In this document: piece by piece, positions 21,267-32,730 of the stretch | Layout of the letters: each line of letters begins with the position of its first letter | Numbering within the stretch: position 1 is the stretch's first letter | Assembly: GCA_011033025.1 (NCBI GenBank) | Contig: WFMF01000207.1 | Span: 234,889 to 298,888, forward strand | DNA from: Beroe forskalii | Lineage: Eukaryota > Ctenophora > Nuda > Beroida > Beroidae | Direction: 5' to 3' | DNA: 64,000 bases | The notes under the pieces: model-generated | Database searches by the model: none | Told to the model about the DNA's origin: nothing | What the model saw: the letters and a program-made list of their open reading frames with translations, nothing else | Made by a program: the position numbers and the translations under genes

Positions 21267-22392
21267 TTTTTTTTATTTCAAAATTTCAATTAAATAGAAT
21301 TATATTACAATATCATCTGGGATAATATCTGATAAAATATTATAAAATAACCCCCATAATTGAGGCTAAACCTGCAACACAGTATGAAACCGTAATAAGA
21401 GCAGGGCCTGACAAAAGATCAATCAAAACATATGATATGTTAATAATATCGGCTAATTTATAACTTAGGCTCATACTGTGTGGTACTGGTAGGCAATGAC
21501 TAGAAAGCAAAAGTTCAAATAATAATTTGCCCAATTAGAAAGTCTAAGGTATTTAAATAAAAATAAGTTAAGTTAATGAATTAGAATTATAATTAAGTAT
21601 TTAGGATTATCAAATTAGAATGATCTAATTTAACAAACATTTGAAACAATCATTGCTCATCACTTAATTCGATATAAATTTAAGTTATATAGTCACAAAA
21701 TTTATGATGTAAAAGTTGAAATGGAGATTTTAATTTAACTCAAAAATATTTAAATAGCTCTATCCATGTATCCATGGGAAAAAACTAGCAACAGCTGCAA
21801 GATCACACAAAAATGTATAATCATATCATTTAAAAAAAATACATACTTGGGAACTGGAAAAAGGTGTGACCCAAGATGATACTGACGACTAGACACTCCC
21901 TGGGGCCATTGAGATATTTATGCCAGCAGTTTAATCAGGCCAACCTAGGTCACTGGACAATAGAAAATTACGTAGTTTACATTTGAATACAGCAAAGGAT
22001 TTATCTTGCCTTATTTCAAATGGAATGTTATTCCAGAGCATCATGGTCCTCCGTCCTATAAAAGTATAAAAGAAACTATTTCTAAAGCTATCACAGTGTG
22101 GCTTAATGTTGCATTTGATGTGAGTAAGATCAGTACTGTCGATAATTGCAGAGGTTTTTCTCGTCAATCTCACATCATGAGGCTTAGTTATCGAAAAATG
22201 AGGTGGTAAATCAATTGGGATCAATCTATTGATAATTTGATAAAACAATAACAAATCATTCAGAGCAAATTTGATTTTAAAGGGCAATATATCTAATTCT
22301 TTAAGTTTCTCAGCATATACGGTATCACTATAATGATCATATGGTTGACCATTTATCCATTTAATGGCCTTCTTTTGAATGGACTCAAATTT
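21267..22392 (-). mobile_element. 5'-truncated LINE inserted into Helitron 1
   Basis: Helitron 2 reads AGGATATAGATC at 36904; here that word is split, leaving AGGAT before 21267 and ATATAGATC from 22393. The inserted DNA starts on the plus strand with a T-run, i.e. a poly(A) end on the minus strand. At its other end it opens inside a reverse transcriptase C-terminal frame. This polarity and the truncation are typical of target-primed LINE insertion. The target duplication is at most 2 bp. Confidence 0.8.
21931..22392 (-). pseudogene. LINE reverse transcriptase, C-terminal end only
   Basis: The minus strand encodes FESIQKKAIKWINGQPYDHY, then YAEKLKELDILPFKIKFALN, LLLFYQIINRLIPID, and SFRNSFFYTFIGRRTMMLWN followed by NIPFEIR and the end FKCKLRNFLLS. 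This is the conserved tail after the RT domain in CR1/Jockey-like LINEs (xxIQKKAxK, LPL--R-LxDLLFFYKxxNG, NSFFxRxxxxWNxLP). RT catalytic motifs are absent because of 5' truncation. The exact clade is not assigned. Confidence 0.75.
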
Positions 22393-24077
22393 ATATAGAT
22401 CTGTGCAAAGCTGGGAGCAGTACCATGCTCGGGGTGCAATATGCCGGTACGATGGTAAGTCTGTCCGTGTATGCGAAAGCAGTAAGGTCCATGACCTGGT
22501 GGTGGGCTGGCCTGGGCACCGAAGGAAGCAAATGCAAATGCAGAGTTGTAACGTCGTATGTAATCCCAGAAATTTGTGGAGTTGATGTGGCCTTCAAGCA
22601 AGTTAAACAATTCAGTAGGATATGGTTTCAGGGTACACTCATCAGGTAACACAGTGTCACCTCTGCCACAGCAAGAGTTCTTCCACCTAAGCTCTTGATT
22701 GAACAATAATGCTGAGGCCTGAGCAGTGACTGCATTCCTCATTTCTCAAACCTAAACTAACAGGTTGGTGAACTGTAGGGTCCAAGAGTGCATCACGATT
22801 AGCAAATCCTACATTTGTATTGAAATAAGTTGCGCGATCATTGGCATAACGTGTCCGGTGCTGCATTGTCTGTCACGTTCTTGTCGATCGTTTCTCTGGT
22901 CATCCGTCTCATTAGAATATCACTTGCTCTATCACGCATCGCTTGCAATCGCGCATCACGCTGTTCTGGTGATTCACTATGCACTCTATCGCGCATCGCT
23001 TGCAATCGCGCATCACGTTGTTCAGTTGAATTCACATTATCACGGCATCGCTTGCGTCGCGCATCACGCTGTTCTGGTGATTCACTATACGACTCTATCG
23101 TCATCGCTTTTGCAATCTGTATGCATCCACGTTGTTCAGTTGTTTCATTATCACGGCGATTACGTGCTCTATCACGCTCAGAAGATGATTCATTACTACG
23201 ACTGTTGTTGAATCTGTCACGGTTTTGTTGAAGCTGTATGTCACTTTCAGCTGGTGTCATGCTCTCACGTCATCTGCGTTGCCGATCAGTTGGTGTCAGT
23301 GATCGGGTGGGAGTCGTAAACATGTTGCCATCAGTGTCAGTTGATGTCCGTGATTGGGTGGGAGTCGTAAGCACTAAGCATGTTGTCATTGGTGTCAGTT
23401 GATGTCCGTGATCGGGTGGGAGTCGTAAACATGTTGTCATTGGTGTCAGCTGATGTCCGTGATCGGGTGGGAGTCGTAAACATGTTGTCATTAGTGTCAG
23501 TTGATGTCCGTGATCGGGTGGGAGTCGTAAACATGTTGTCATTGGTGTCAGTTGATGTCCGTGATCGGGTGGGAGTCGTAAAAATGTTGTCATTGGTGTC
23601 AGTTGATGTCCGTGATCGGGTGGGAGTCGTAAACATGTTGTCATTGGTGTCAGTTGATGTCCGTGATCGGGTGGGAGTCGTAAAAATGTTGTCATTGGTG
23701 TCATTTGTTGTCAGTGATCGGGTGGGAGTCGTAAGCATGTTGTCATTGGTGTCAGTTGATGTCCGTGATCGGGTGGGAGTCGTAAACATGTTTTCATTGG
23801 TGTCATTTGTTGTCAGAGATCGGGTGGGAGTCGTCAACATGTCGTTATTGTCAGTTGGTGTCACTGATCGGGTTGGCGTCGTAAACATGTTGTCATTAGT
23901 CATCAGTGGTTGGGTTGGTGATGTCATCGTACGTGGTTGGGTTGGAGTCGTGAATGTTGTGCCATCTGTGTCCATAGGCTGATGAGATGGGCCAGGTATT
24001 GGTAACTCATCCATCCAATTGAAAGTGTGTTCAGTAGTAAGATAACGCGAATATGATCTCTGATAACGCTCTTTCAA
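22393..24077 (-). pseudogene. Helitron 1 RepHel: N-terminal region
   Basis: It starts at ATG 24077 (MKERYQRSYSRYLTTEHTFN, then WMDELPIPGPSH). A minisatellite-encoded region of 17-residue repeats follows (core NMFTTPTRSRTSTDTND). Next come Arg-rich repeats of the [15 protein letters not shown] type, a motif preserving [18 protein letters not shown], and [20 protein letters not shown] up to the LINE insertion at APSFAQIYI. Frame breaks occur near 23337, 23265, 22838 and 22742. Animal Helitron proteins commonly carry the Arg-rich and Cys-rich parts; the Thr/Pro repeat region is specific to this copy. Confidence 0.8.
23285..23905 (-). repeat. 51-bp coding minisatellite in Helitron 1
   Basis: About 12 tandem copies of a 51-bp unit, GTCATTGGTGTCAGTTGATG followed by TCCGTGATCGGGTGGGAGTC and GTAAACATGTT on the plus strand. 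On the coding strand the unit is 17 codons. Most unit-to-unit differences are single-base changes, so the array is young. At the same place Helitron 2 has a different 42-bp array. Confidence 0.9.
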
Positions 24078-24172
24078 TTTAAGAATGGAATGGAAATATA
24101 GAAAACGGTGAAGTGATGTAGAACAGAGCGAGCGTGCAATTGGAGTCTCTTAGCAACTCTTACATTTGCGCG

Positions 24173-26745
24173 CGCGTTCGAAACCTCCTGTCAGGTCCCA
24201 GGAACACTGCAGAGTACTTCTCACTGTCCTTCAGAAACCTCCTGTCAGGTCCCAGGAACACTGCAGGAGTACTTCTCACTGTCCTTCAGAAACCTCCTGT
24301 CAGGTCCCAGGAACACTGCAGAAACCTCCTGTCAGGTCCCAGGAGCACTTCTCACTGTCCTTCAGAAACCTCCTGTCAGGTCCCAGGAACACTGCAGAGT
24401 ACTTCTCACTGTCCTTCAGAAACCTCCTGTCAGGTCCCAGGAACACTGCAGAGTACTTCTCACTGTCCTTCAGAAACCTCCTGTCAGGTCCCAGGAACAC
24501 TGCAGAGTACTTCTCACTGTCCTTCAGAAACCTCCTGTCAGGTCCCAGGAACACTGCAGAGTACTTCTCACTGTCCTTCAGAAACCTCCTGTCAGGTCCC
24601 AGGAACACTGCAGAGTACTTCTCACTGTCCTTCAGAAACCTCCTGTCAGGTCCCAGGAACACTGCAGAGTACTTCTCACTGTCCTTCAGAAACCTCCTGT
24701 CAGGTCCCAGGAACACTGCAGAGTACTTCACTGTCCTTCAGAAACCTCCTGTCAGGTCCCAGGAACACTGCAGAGAACACTGTCCTTCAGAAACCTCCTG
24801 TCAGGTCCCAGGAACACTGCAGAGTACTTCTCACTGTCCTTCAGAAACCTCCTGTCAGGTCCCAGGAACACTGCAGAGTACCTTCTCACTGTCCTTCAGA
24901 AACCTCCTGTCAGGTCCCAGGAACACTGCAGGAGTACTTCTCACTGTCCTTCAGAAACCTCCTGTCAGGTCCCAAACACTGCAGAGTACTTCTCACTGTC
25001 CTTCAGAAACCTCCTGTCAGGTCCCAGGAACACTGCAGAGTACTTCTCACTGTCCTTCAGAAACCTCCTGTCAGGTCCCAAACACTGCAGAAACCTCCTC
25101 AGGTCCCAGGAACACTCAGGTCCCAGAGTACTTCTCACTGTCCTTCAGAAACCTCCTGTCAGGTCCCAGGAACACTGCAGAGTACTTCTACTGTCCTTCA
25201 GAAACCTCCTGTAATCCCAGGAACACTGCAGAGTACTTCTCACTGTCCTTCAGAAACCTCCTGTCAGGTCCCAGGAACACTGCAGAGTACTTCTCACTGT
25301 CCTTCAGAAACCTCCTGTCAGGTCCCAGGAACACTGCAGAGTACTTCTCACTGTCCTTCAGAAACCTCCTGTCAGGTCCCAGGAACACTGCAGAGTACTT
25401 CACTGTCCTTCAGAAACCTGTCCTTCAGAAACCTCCTGTCAGGTCCCAACAAACTTCACTGTCCTTCCAGAAACCTCCTGTCAGGTCCCAGGAACACTGC
25501 AGAGTACTTCTCACTGTCCTTCAGAAACCTCCTGTCAGGTCCCAGGAACACTGCAGAGTACTTCTCACTGTCCTTCAGAAACCTCCTGTCAGGTCCCAGG
25601 AACACTGCAGAGTACTTCTCACTGTCCTTCAGAAACCTCCTGTCAGGTCCCAGGAACACTTGCAAACATGAATGACTTGATTGGAACCATCACTCTCCTT
25701 GAAACCTCCTGTCAGGTCCCAGGAACACTGCAGGTTTCTCACTGTCCTTCAGAAACCTCCTGTCAGGTCCCAGGAACACTGCAGAGTACTTCTCACTGTC
25801 CTTCAGAAACCTCCTGTCAGGTCCCAGGAACACTGCAGAGTACTTCACTGTCCTTCAGAAACCTCCTGTCACTGTCCCAGGAAACCTCTGTCAGGTCCCA
25901 GGAACACTGCTTCTCACTGTCCTTCAGAAACCTCCTGTCAGGTCCCAGGAACACTGCAGAGTACTTCTCACTGTCCTTCAGAAACCTCCTGTCAGGTCCC
26001 AGGAACACTGCAGGAGTACTTCTCACTGTCCTTCAGAAACCTTCCTGTCAGGTCCCAGGAACACTGCAGAGTACTTCTCACTGTCCTTCAGAAACCTCCT
26101 GTCAGGTCCCAGGAACACTGCAGGTACTTCTTATGTCCTTCAGAAACCTCCTCGGTCAGGTCCAAATTTATCATCTAGTATTTCACTGATAATCCAGCCT
26201 AATCCCAAACACTGTGATGTCCCAATCTTAAAAATGGAATCAAATCACACTGTCCTTCAGAAACCTCCTGTCAGGTCCCAGGAACACTGTGGAGTACTTC
26301 TCACTGTCCTTCAGAAACCTCCTGTCAGGTCCCAGGAACACTGCGGAGTACTTCTCACTGTCCTTCAGAAACCTCCTGTCAGGTCCCAGGAACACTGTGG
26401 AGTACTTCTCACTGTCCTTCAGAAACCTCCTGTCAGGTCCCAACTTCACTGCAGCATTTCTCACTGTCCTTCAGAAACCTCCTGTCAGGTCCCAGGAACA
26501 CTGCAGAATATATTTTCTGTCCTTCAGAAACCTCCTGTCAGGTCCCAGGAACAAATTAGAGTACTTTTTCACTGTCCTTCAGAAACCTCCTGTCAGGTCC
26601 CAGGAACACTGCAGAGTACTTCTCACTGTCCTTCAGAAACCTCCTGTCAGGTCCCAGGAACACTGCGGAGTACTTCTCACTGTCCTTCAGAAACCTCCTG
26701 TCAGGTCCCAGGAACACTGCAGAGTACTTCTCACTGTCCTTCAGA
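24173..26745 (-). repeat. 54-bp minisatellite derived from LINE ORF1
   Basis: Roughly 45 copies of a 54-bp unit; plus-strand landmarks are AAACCTCCTGTCAGG, TCCCAGGAACACTGCAGAG and TACTTCTCACTGTCCTTCAG. On the minus strand the unit is exactly 18 codons: RFLKDSEKYSAVFLGPDR. Units with small deletions cluster at 24720-25450 and 25850-26500, and two non-repeat gaps lie near 25670-25705 and 26165-26250. The right end joins in frame to the ORF1 pseudogene (VLSRARFLKDSEKYS). The left end abuts Helitron 1. Long plus-strand frames through it are meaningless. Confidence 0.9.
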
Positions 26746-27340
26746 AACCGCGCCCGTGACAACACGAATGATACATCGTCTTTCTTTCTGAGCGTTACAC
26801 AAACTGGTCGAACGACGAACACACTCTCTCTTGATAGCCCCAACACGAGCACCAGTTGCTTCAGGACGCGTACCACCAATCTCCCCCAGGATTTCCACGA
26901 GCCGAAGAGATTCCTCCTCTATATAGCCCTCCCCGTCCTCTTCCATCCCATAAACCATCACGTTCAGTGACCGATCCTCCTCTGTGACAGCAGACTTCAC
27001 AGCTTCCTTTATCACGTTCGTGGGGATTTCACTAGGCTTCACGTCCTTGCTGACAACGTCCGCCCAACTCTTCATTTCTGATTTGACAGTCCGCTTCATT
27101 TCCTTAAGCTCCTCGTCTGTTCAGTGAACAGTGTTCACTTAGCCGCATCCTCCTTAGCTGACAACAACTCGCTCTGGAGCTTGATGTGTTCAGATTGCAG
27201 GCTGTCCACATCAGCTGCGGCCGCATGCAACAGCTTGCTGCTTTGCGTGAGAGCACAAGTCAAGACCGTCACAAGTTTGACAATGTTCTCTTTGTTGGTC
27301 TGTTTCAACAAAGACTGACTTTTATCTGCTAGCTTCTTTA
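26746..27340 (-). pseudogene. LINE ORF1-like protein, N-terminal and middle part
   Basis: Reading leftward from about 27340, the minus strand encodes LLKQTNKENIVKLV, a heptad-like stretch DSLQSEHIKLQSELLSAKED (likely coiled coil) and a frame break. Then come EELKEMKRTVKSEMKSWADV, NVMVYGMEEDGE, LRLVEILGEIGG and RVGAIKREC. A second frame break leads to RPVCVTLRKKDDVSFVLSRA and RFLKDSEKYSAVFLGPDR. This order (coiled coil, SWADVV, an RRM-like NVMVYGxxE...RxG segment, then RPVxVTLRxxxDVxxxLxxARxL) matches ORF1-type proteins of invertebrate LINEs. After the PDR motif the real C-terminus is replaced by the 54-bp array, so no working product is expected. Confidence 0.65.
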
Positions 27341-28517
27341 CTTTGACGATACTTTGAAGCTCAGATTACTCCAGATCACGGTCCATTTCCAGTACAGAGT
27401 GCATGGAAAATTCTTTATTGGCTACTTGGTTGAGTGGTATCCGCTGCCATCATGATCTTGCGCTCAGGCGAGAGATCGGCAGTTCTCTATGCTCGGGGAA
27501 ATCCTCACTCATAAAAGGGGTAAACGTGCCAACCTAACCTTGGGTAGCTCACTTTTCCGAATTGCAAGTCTGAGAGTATATCTTTATCTGTCAGCCTGAT
27601 AGCGTGTATTCTAGTACATTGCATGAGTTCTACCGTACACCCCCTCAGCATCTTCTTTATTGTACATTGTATAGAATATACAATGTTGCGCAGGCAACAG
27701 TCTTGAATGATATTATAGCAAGTGCGATAACAGGTTTACTGATAAGACAGCAGCAAGATCGTTGCCTAAGCTATAATGAAAAGTTTGAACTTGAAAGTAT
27801 GAACTAGGAGGAGCCTCATAAGGCCACTTCATTAGGAACAGGACTATTACATCAAGGAATAGGACTAACGAGGGTGATAGTGGCTAACTTTCTTCGTAAC
27901 ATACCCACACCACATCATTTAATTTGTGATTTAAATTATAAGCCAGTAATAGGTTTTCACAGTATTGATCGTGCATAAACTTTAATTGTTTTGGCATCTT
28001 TACTCTGAAAATCAAGTGCGTGAGCTGTCGACATCATAGGGAAAAATTTTGTTTTTCAAAAGATTTGTAGGGAGAATGTATTTCAGTTTATTTATAAATT
28101 TTACTCTCATGCCCGTACAAGCGGCAACGCCCCCACGGGGGTGGTTTCTATGAAAACAGTAAATAACCAATTAGGTATTCATAAACCATTTAATGCTCAT
28201 AACTTGAATACATTTGATGCTTTTTATGCTCTACAAAGAAGACGGACCCACATTTCATGCCGAAAAGAGAATAATAATTTTTCAGTTGGTGTCCCAGTTT
28301 GCTGCAGAAGTTGAAGAAGCCTATGCTAGTCCTCATAGGCACTCAAATGGGTTGCTGTCTCTTCCAAGTTACCTGGAGAATCTTCCTTTACTGCAGTCAG
28401 TTTATCAATTTTCATAATGTTCTGTGATAATTATTCAAGGAAACAATTATTTATCAAGGAAACAATTATTTATCAATTTCTTCGCACTTTTACAATCAAT
28501 TTATTAAAGAATAAATG
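27341..28517. other. Intergenic DNA, no gene recognised
   Basis: Several 60-70 codon open frames occur on the plus strand, none with a recognisable motif. A small GC hairpin (GCCCCCACGGGGGTGG) lies near 28129. A duplicated AAACAATTATTTATCAA word lies near 28442-28475. Confidence 0.4.
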
Positions 28518-29185
28518 TATATTCTATAGCCAAAAACAGTTGGAAATTGTTTGGGTTTCGCAGCCACTCACGGCTCATTACAACGTTACCTTGAAATTCA
28601 AAGATTTTTCATCGAAATAATACAAATAAAGTTAGTGATAAGAATTTTAATCGCAGCCCGTCCGTGGCCGTGCGCTATGGGTACAAGAAATAGGCAGAAT
28701 TTTAACTTATCATTTAAATTTTACTTGGAATTCAATTGCTCTTGGAGAATGACATAAGGAAGCCATTTTGTGTGGATGAGTTAACGTTTTTAATGAGCGT
28801 GAATAAACGCTTTATATACTTAATAGGCCTTAATAAACGTTTAAAATTAACGTTAGTAAATTGATAACTGTGAATGAACGGTTTTAACAAGCATGAATTA
28901 ACGCTTATAATAAGCTGGAATTAGTGATACGTTATACAAATGTAAAGCATGAAGTGTTTATATGTAAGTGCTAGTTTAATGACTTGAAATTAATCTTGAC
29001 CAAGATATTTCTTTGTACCCATAGCGCACCGCCACGGACGGGCTGGGATTAAATTTCATATCACTAATTTTATTTGTATTATTTCGATGGATAATCTCAG
29101 AATTTCAGAGTAACGTTGAAATGAGGTGTGAGTGGCTGTGAAGCCCAAACAATTTCCAATTGTTTATGGCTATCCATATCACTGT
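28518..29185. mobile_element. Foldback MITE with about 170-bp inverted arms
   Basis: Left arm 28530-28697 and right arm 29002-29172 are inverse complements along most of their length. Shared words include TTGGAAATTGTTTGGG, CAGCCACTCAC, ATCGAAATAATACAAATAAA, CAGCCCGTCCGTGGC and GCGCTATGGGTACAA. The loop of about 300 bases is AT-rich and non-coding, with a repeated AACG(C/T)TTA(T/A)A motif (GAATAAACGCTTTA and similar). No clear target duplication is seen. Confidence 0.75.
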
Positions 29186-30965
29186 TTTTTGGCATAGTTA
29201 TTATACGCTATAAAGCTATAATTCGAGAAATTAAGAGATCCAACACAGATATTCGTAACAACGGAGGAGTTTTCCCTCTATAAAATGTGGAATTACGCTT
29301 CTTTCTCTTCTATTTTTTCCCTCCCCATTGGCCTTTTTGTGAATACAAAAAGGCAAATGAGAGGGTTAGCAGAGATCGTGTTTGGGAAGGTGAGAAATAG
29401 GATATGTGCATAGCAGGTCCGGATTTGCAATACAACTACTGTAATTTCTGGAAAGTGCCCGGAAAGTCCGAGGGAGATATGTCCACAAAATTTGAGGGAG
29501 ATGTCCACAAATTTGAGGGAGATGTCCACATATTTGAGGAGATTTCGTCAACAATGGTACCATCAGGTGGAGTCGCGTAGCAACCTTATTTTCGCAGTTG
29601 CGCAATTCACTCCGCAAGATCAGGATGGATGTACATATCAAACAGTTTTGTGCGCGGCGCTGCGGCCCAACATCATGCGTGGCGCGCTCATGTTAAGCTT
29701 TAGTTAGCCTATCAAATTTTAGCGAAAATTCAAGCGCCAAGTCAACACTTTACCAATGTTTGAAATTTTAGCAATTTTGAACAATTTATGGTGGAAAAAC
29801 AAATTACTGTATCATGAAATTGTATATCATGAAATTCGTAGGATGTTACCCTACCCACGCGCGCGGCGCAACGTTCCACATTTGGACGTCACTTTTGATA
29901 GCCATCCAGTCAGAAGAAATAGACGGGCAACGTCCGTCGACATGAAATTGAATCATCAATGCTGTAGTAATAGTTGCTTGCGTGAAAACCATGGCAAACT
30001 ACGGAGTTTATGAAATAAATTACTTCGTGAAGTAATTCAATTGCGTTGTTAAAAAACTCATCAACGTGGATCGAAGCTGCCCATGTCCCACATGCATTTA
30101 GAATTGCGCGTTTCTATTAATATTTTATTCAAGCTCGGGGGAGGGAAATTAAGCGCCCGCAAATGGGTAACGGGCGCAATTCTTGTTGAGATAGAAGCGA
30201 AAATAATTTAATTGGCTAATTATCTAATTAAGCAGGAGACCACCGATACTCAAACTGATTCTGCCAATTGTATTAGGTCCAAATCGCACGGGGAAAATCG
30301 TGATAATCTGTCTCGTCGAAATTTCGTGAGATCGCACAGCGGAATATTTCACGCCAGTATAAAATAATCAAAACGTACAGCGAGCTTTTCAATGCATTTC
30401 ACGGAAACAAAATTACACCAAATCGCATGACGTAATTTGTCACCAAATTTGATATTTTTCGCGAAAACGCACGACGTAACAAAATATCCGTGCAATTTGT
30501 CACGGCCATGATCTCGAAATCGCAGAATTAGTATTTTGGGGGTAGGTATTGCCAAAATTGTTCATTCAAATAAAATTCACATGTAGGTAAGTACTCACAT
30601 AGATAATAGGTACCTACCTAGACCTATTGTTTGGTATTGAAATAATTATTTCCAGGGAATCAGAATTCATGAAGACACTCAACCTCTATAATGATGAAGG
30701 TATGTTGAATTATAAATTACATCATAATTCTTCTTATCTTGTTACCAGGGTATCAATTAATGATCAATCATGATATTGACTGTTTTGTTCCTATAACAAT
30801 AACTATCATTGAAATAAATAGTTCAAAGAACTGTGAGGAAGCTGTATATCCAACATTAATGGTATATCTAATAGAGTAATAGGGTATAGTAATAGATTCT
30901 TCCTATGTTCTTTTGTAATCCATCTTTTAAGTTGAAGGTATCTGAAATTATACTCCTACTATTTA
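29186..30965. other. Intergenic DNA with a short 24-bp tandem repeat
   Basis: At about 29478-29545 the words GATGTCCACAAATTTGAGG repeat about three times. The remainder is AT-rich, with scattered CpG-rich patches near 29860 and 30280-30500 (AAATCGCACG-like words recur). No gene recognised. Confidence 0.4.
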
Positions 30966-31856
30966 CTACTATATATACTATATACTATATACTATATACT
31001 ATATACTATATACTATATACTATATACTATATACTATATACTATATACTATATACTATATACTATATATACTATATACTATATACTATATACTATATATA
31101 TACTATATACTATATACTATATACTATATACTATATACTATATACTATATACTATATACTATATACTATATACTATATACTATATACTATATACTATATA
31201 CTATATACTATATACTATATACTATATACTATATACTATATACTATATACTATACTATATACTATATACTATATATACTATATACTATATACTATATACT
31301 ATATACTATATACTATATACTATATACTATATTATATATATACTATATACTATATACTATATACTATATACTATATACTATATACTATATACTATATATA
31401 TACTATATATATACTATATACTATATACTATATACTATATACTATATACTATATACTATATACTATATATACTATATACTATATACTATATACTATATAC
31501 TATATACTATATACTATATACTATATACTATATACTATATACTATATACTATATACTATATACTATATACTATATACTATATACTATATACTATATACTA
31601 TATATATACTATATACTATATACTATATACTATATACTATATACTATATAATTATATACTATATACTATATACTATATATACTATATATATATACTATAT
31701 ACTATATACTATATACTATATACTATATACTATATACTATATACTATATACTATATACTATATACTATATACTATATACTATATACTATATACTATATAC
31801 TATATTATATACTATATACTATATACTATATACTATATACTATATTATATACTATA
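30966..31856. repeat. (ACTATAT)n heptanucleotide microsatellite, left block
   Basis: About 890 bases of the 7-bp word ACTATAT with occasional extra AT steps. The long Tyr/Ile/Leu open frame through it is an artefact of the repeat. It stops at the base where Helitron 2 ends, and the same repeat resumes on the far side of that element at 40641. Confidence 0.95.
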
Positions 31857-31881
31857 CTAGAAGGCCCGTCGGGCCTTCTAG
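31857..31881 (-). other. Helitron 3' terminal hairpin
   Basis: The plus strand reads CTAGAAGGCCCG-T-CGGGCCTTCTAG, a 12-bp perfect stem around one base, and the terminal CTAG is part of the stem. Canonical Helitrons have a hairpin roughly ten bases before the CTRR end. Here it is flush with the end, a layout I associate more with Helitron2/Helentron-type elements. The hairpin is thought to stop strand transfer. Confidence 0.85.
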
Positions 31882-32730
31882 GTCACAGGAAAAGTCATAA
31901 AATGGAAGCATAGCATAAGCAATGTAGCAAACTGTAATGATTTTTTGGTTTTTGTGCATGTTTATTTGCACGTATTGGAAGATAGTTGAATATAAGAGGA
32001 TTTAGCCTATAAACATCCCAACGGACCATTATAGTTACCGCCAATCACGTGATGTATCTACTGGCAATACACTCGGACGTACCTCTTTCGTTGGCATATT
32101 TTTTGTTAATTTTTGTTTTGTTTTTAAATAAATTATCAGTATTGTTTGAAAGTTGTTTACAATGAAATAAAAACATGTGGAAATAATAATTTAGCAATAG
32201 TTAGGTTAATCATAATATACGTCATAGCATAGGTTATTTACATAAATTAATTACAATATACGTTATTCACAATAAGTAATTTGAAATTGTGACAATGTTG
32301 TTGTGAAATAATGAGATTGTAATAATAAGTTATGATGATAAATTCGTTATATGTGATAAAACTTGAAATGTGCGATAATGCAGGATTTTGAATAGAATGA
32401 TGTTATAACATAACGTTACAAATGATCCCTTTTAGTGAGGAGAATGCTCCTCTCTGATGTTTTAATAGATGCTGATTTACAATCAATATCGCAAGCCTAT
32501 TAATTATAATCAGTTTGGTGATAGTACACCGAAACACCATTACGGCTGCATGCATCTACCACCTCAATTATGTATAGGTATAATATGTGGGATCATTTAC
32601 GTGAAACAGTTACGACATAACAACAGATAAGAGAAATAATTATCGCATAATTCAAGTTGGCATCACATGCTAATGAATTATATCATTAATTGAATATGAT
32701 AAAATTAGTGAATTTTATAGTGCAGTGAAA

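Larger units (their letters stand above)
16150..24172 (-). mobile_element. Helitron copy 1, decayed, with two insertions
   Basis: It aligns along its length with the second Helitron (32880-39120), in the same orientation. The copies differ by frameshifts, a 1,074-bp hAT insertion and an 1,126-bp LINE insertion. The 3' end is lost in the smeared sequence. At the 5' side recognisable similarity stops near 24170, where the 54-bp array begins, so neither end can be placed to the base. Similarity to copy 2 is high at the protein level across Rep and helicase. Confidence 0.85.

Noticed and set aside
24134-26189. 500-codon plus-strand frames through the 54-bp array
   Set aside because: The unit is a multiple of three, so several phases stay open. 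The coding sense of the unit is on the minus strand, shown by its match to LINE ORF1.
28129-28144. GC hairpin as a possible second Helitron 3' end
   Set aside because: There is no CTRR at the expected distance and no Helitron sequence adjoining it.
30905-31651. 248-codon Tyr/Ile/Leu-rich open frame
   Set aside because: It is a translation of the (ACTATAT)n microsatellite; the 7-bp unit reads open in every phase.
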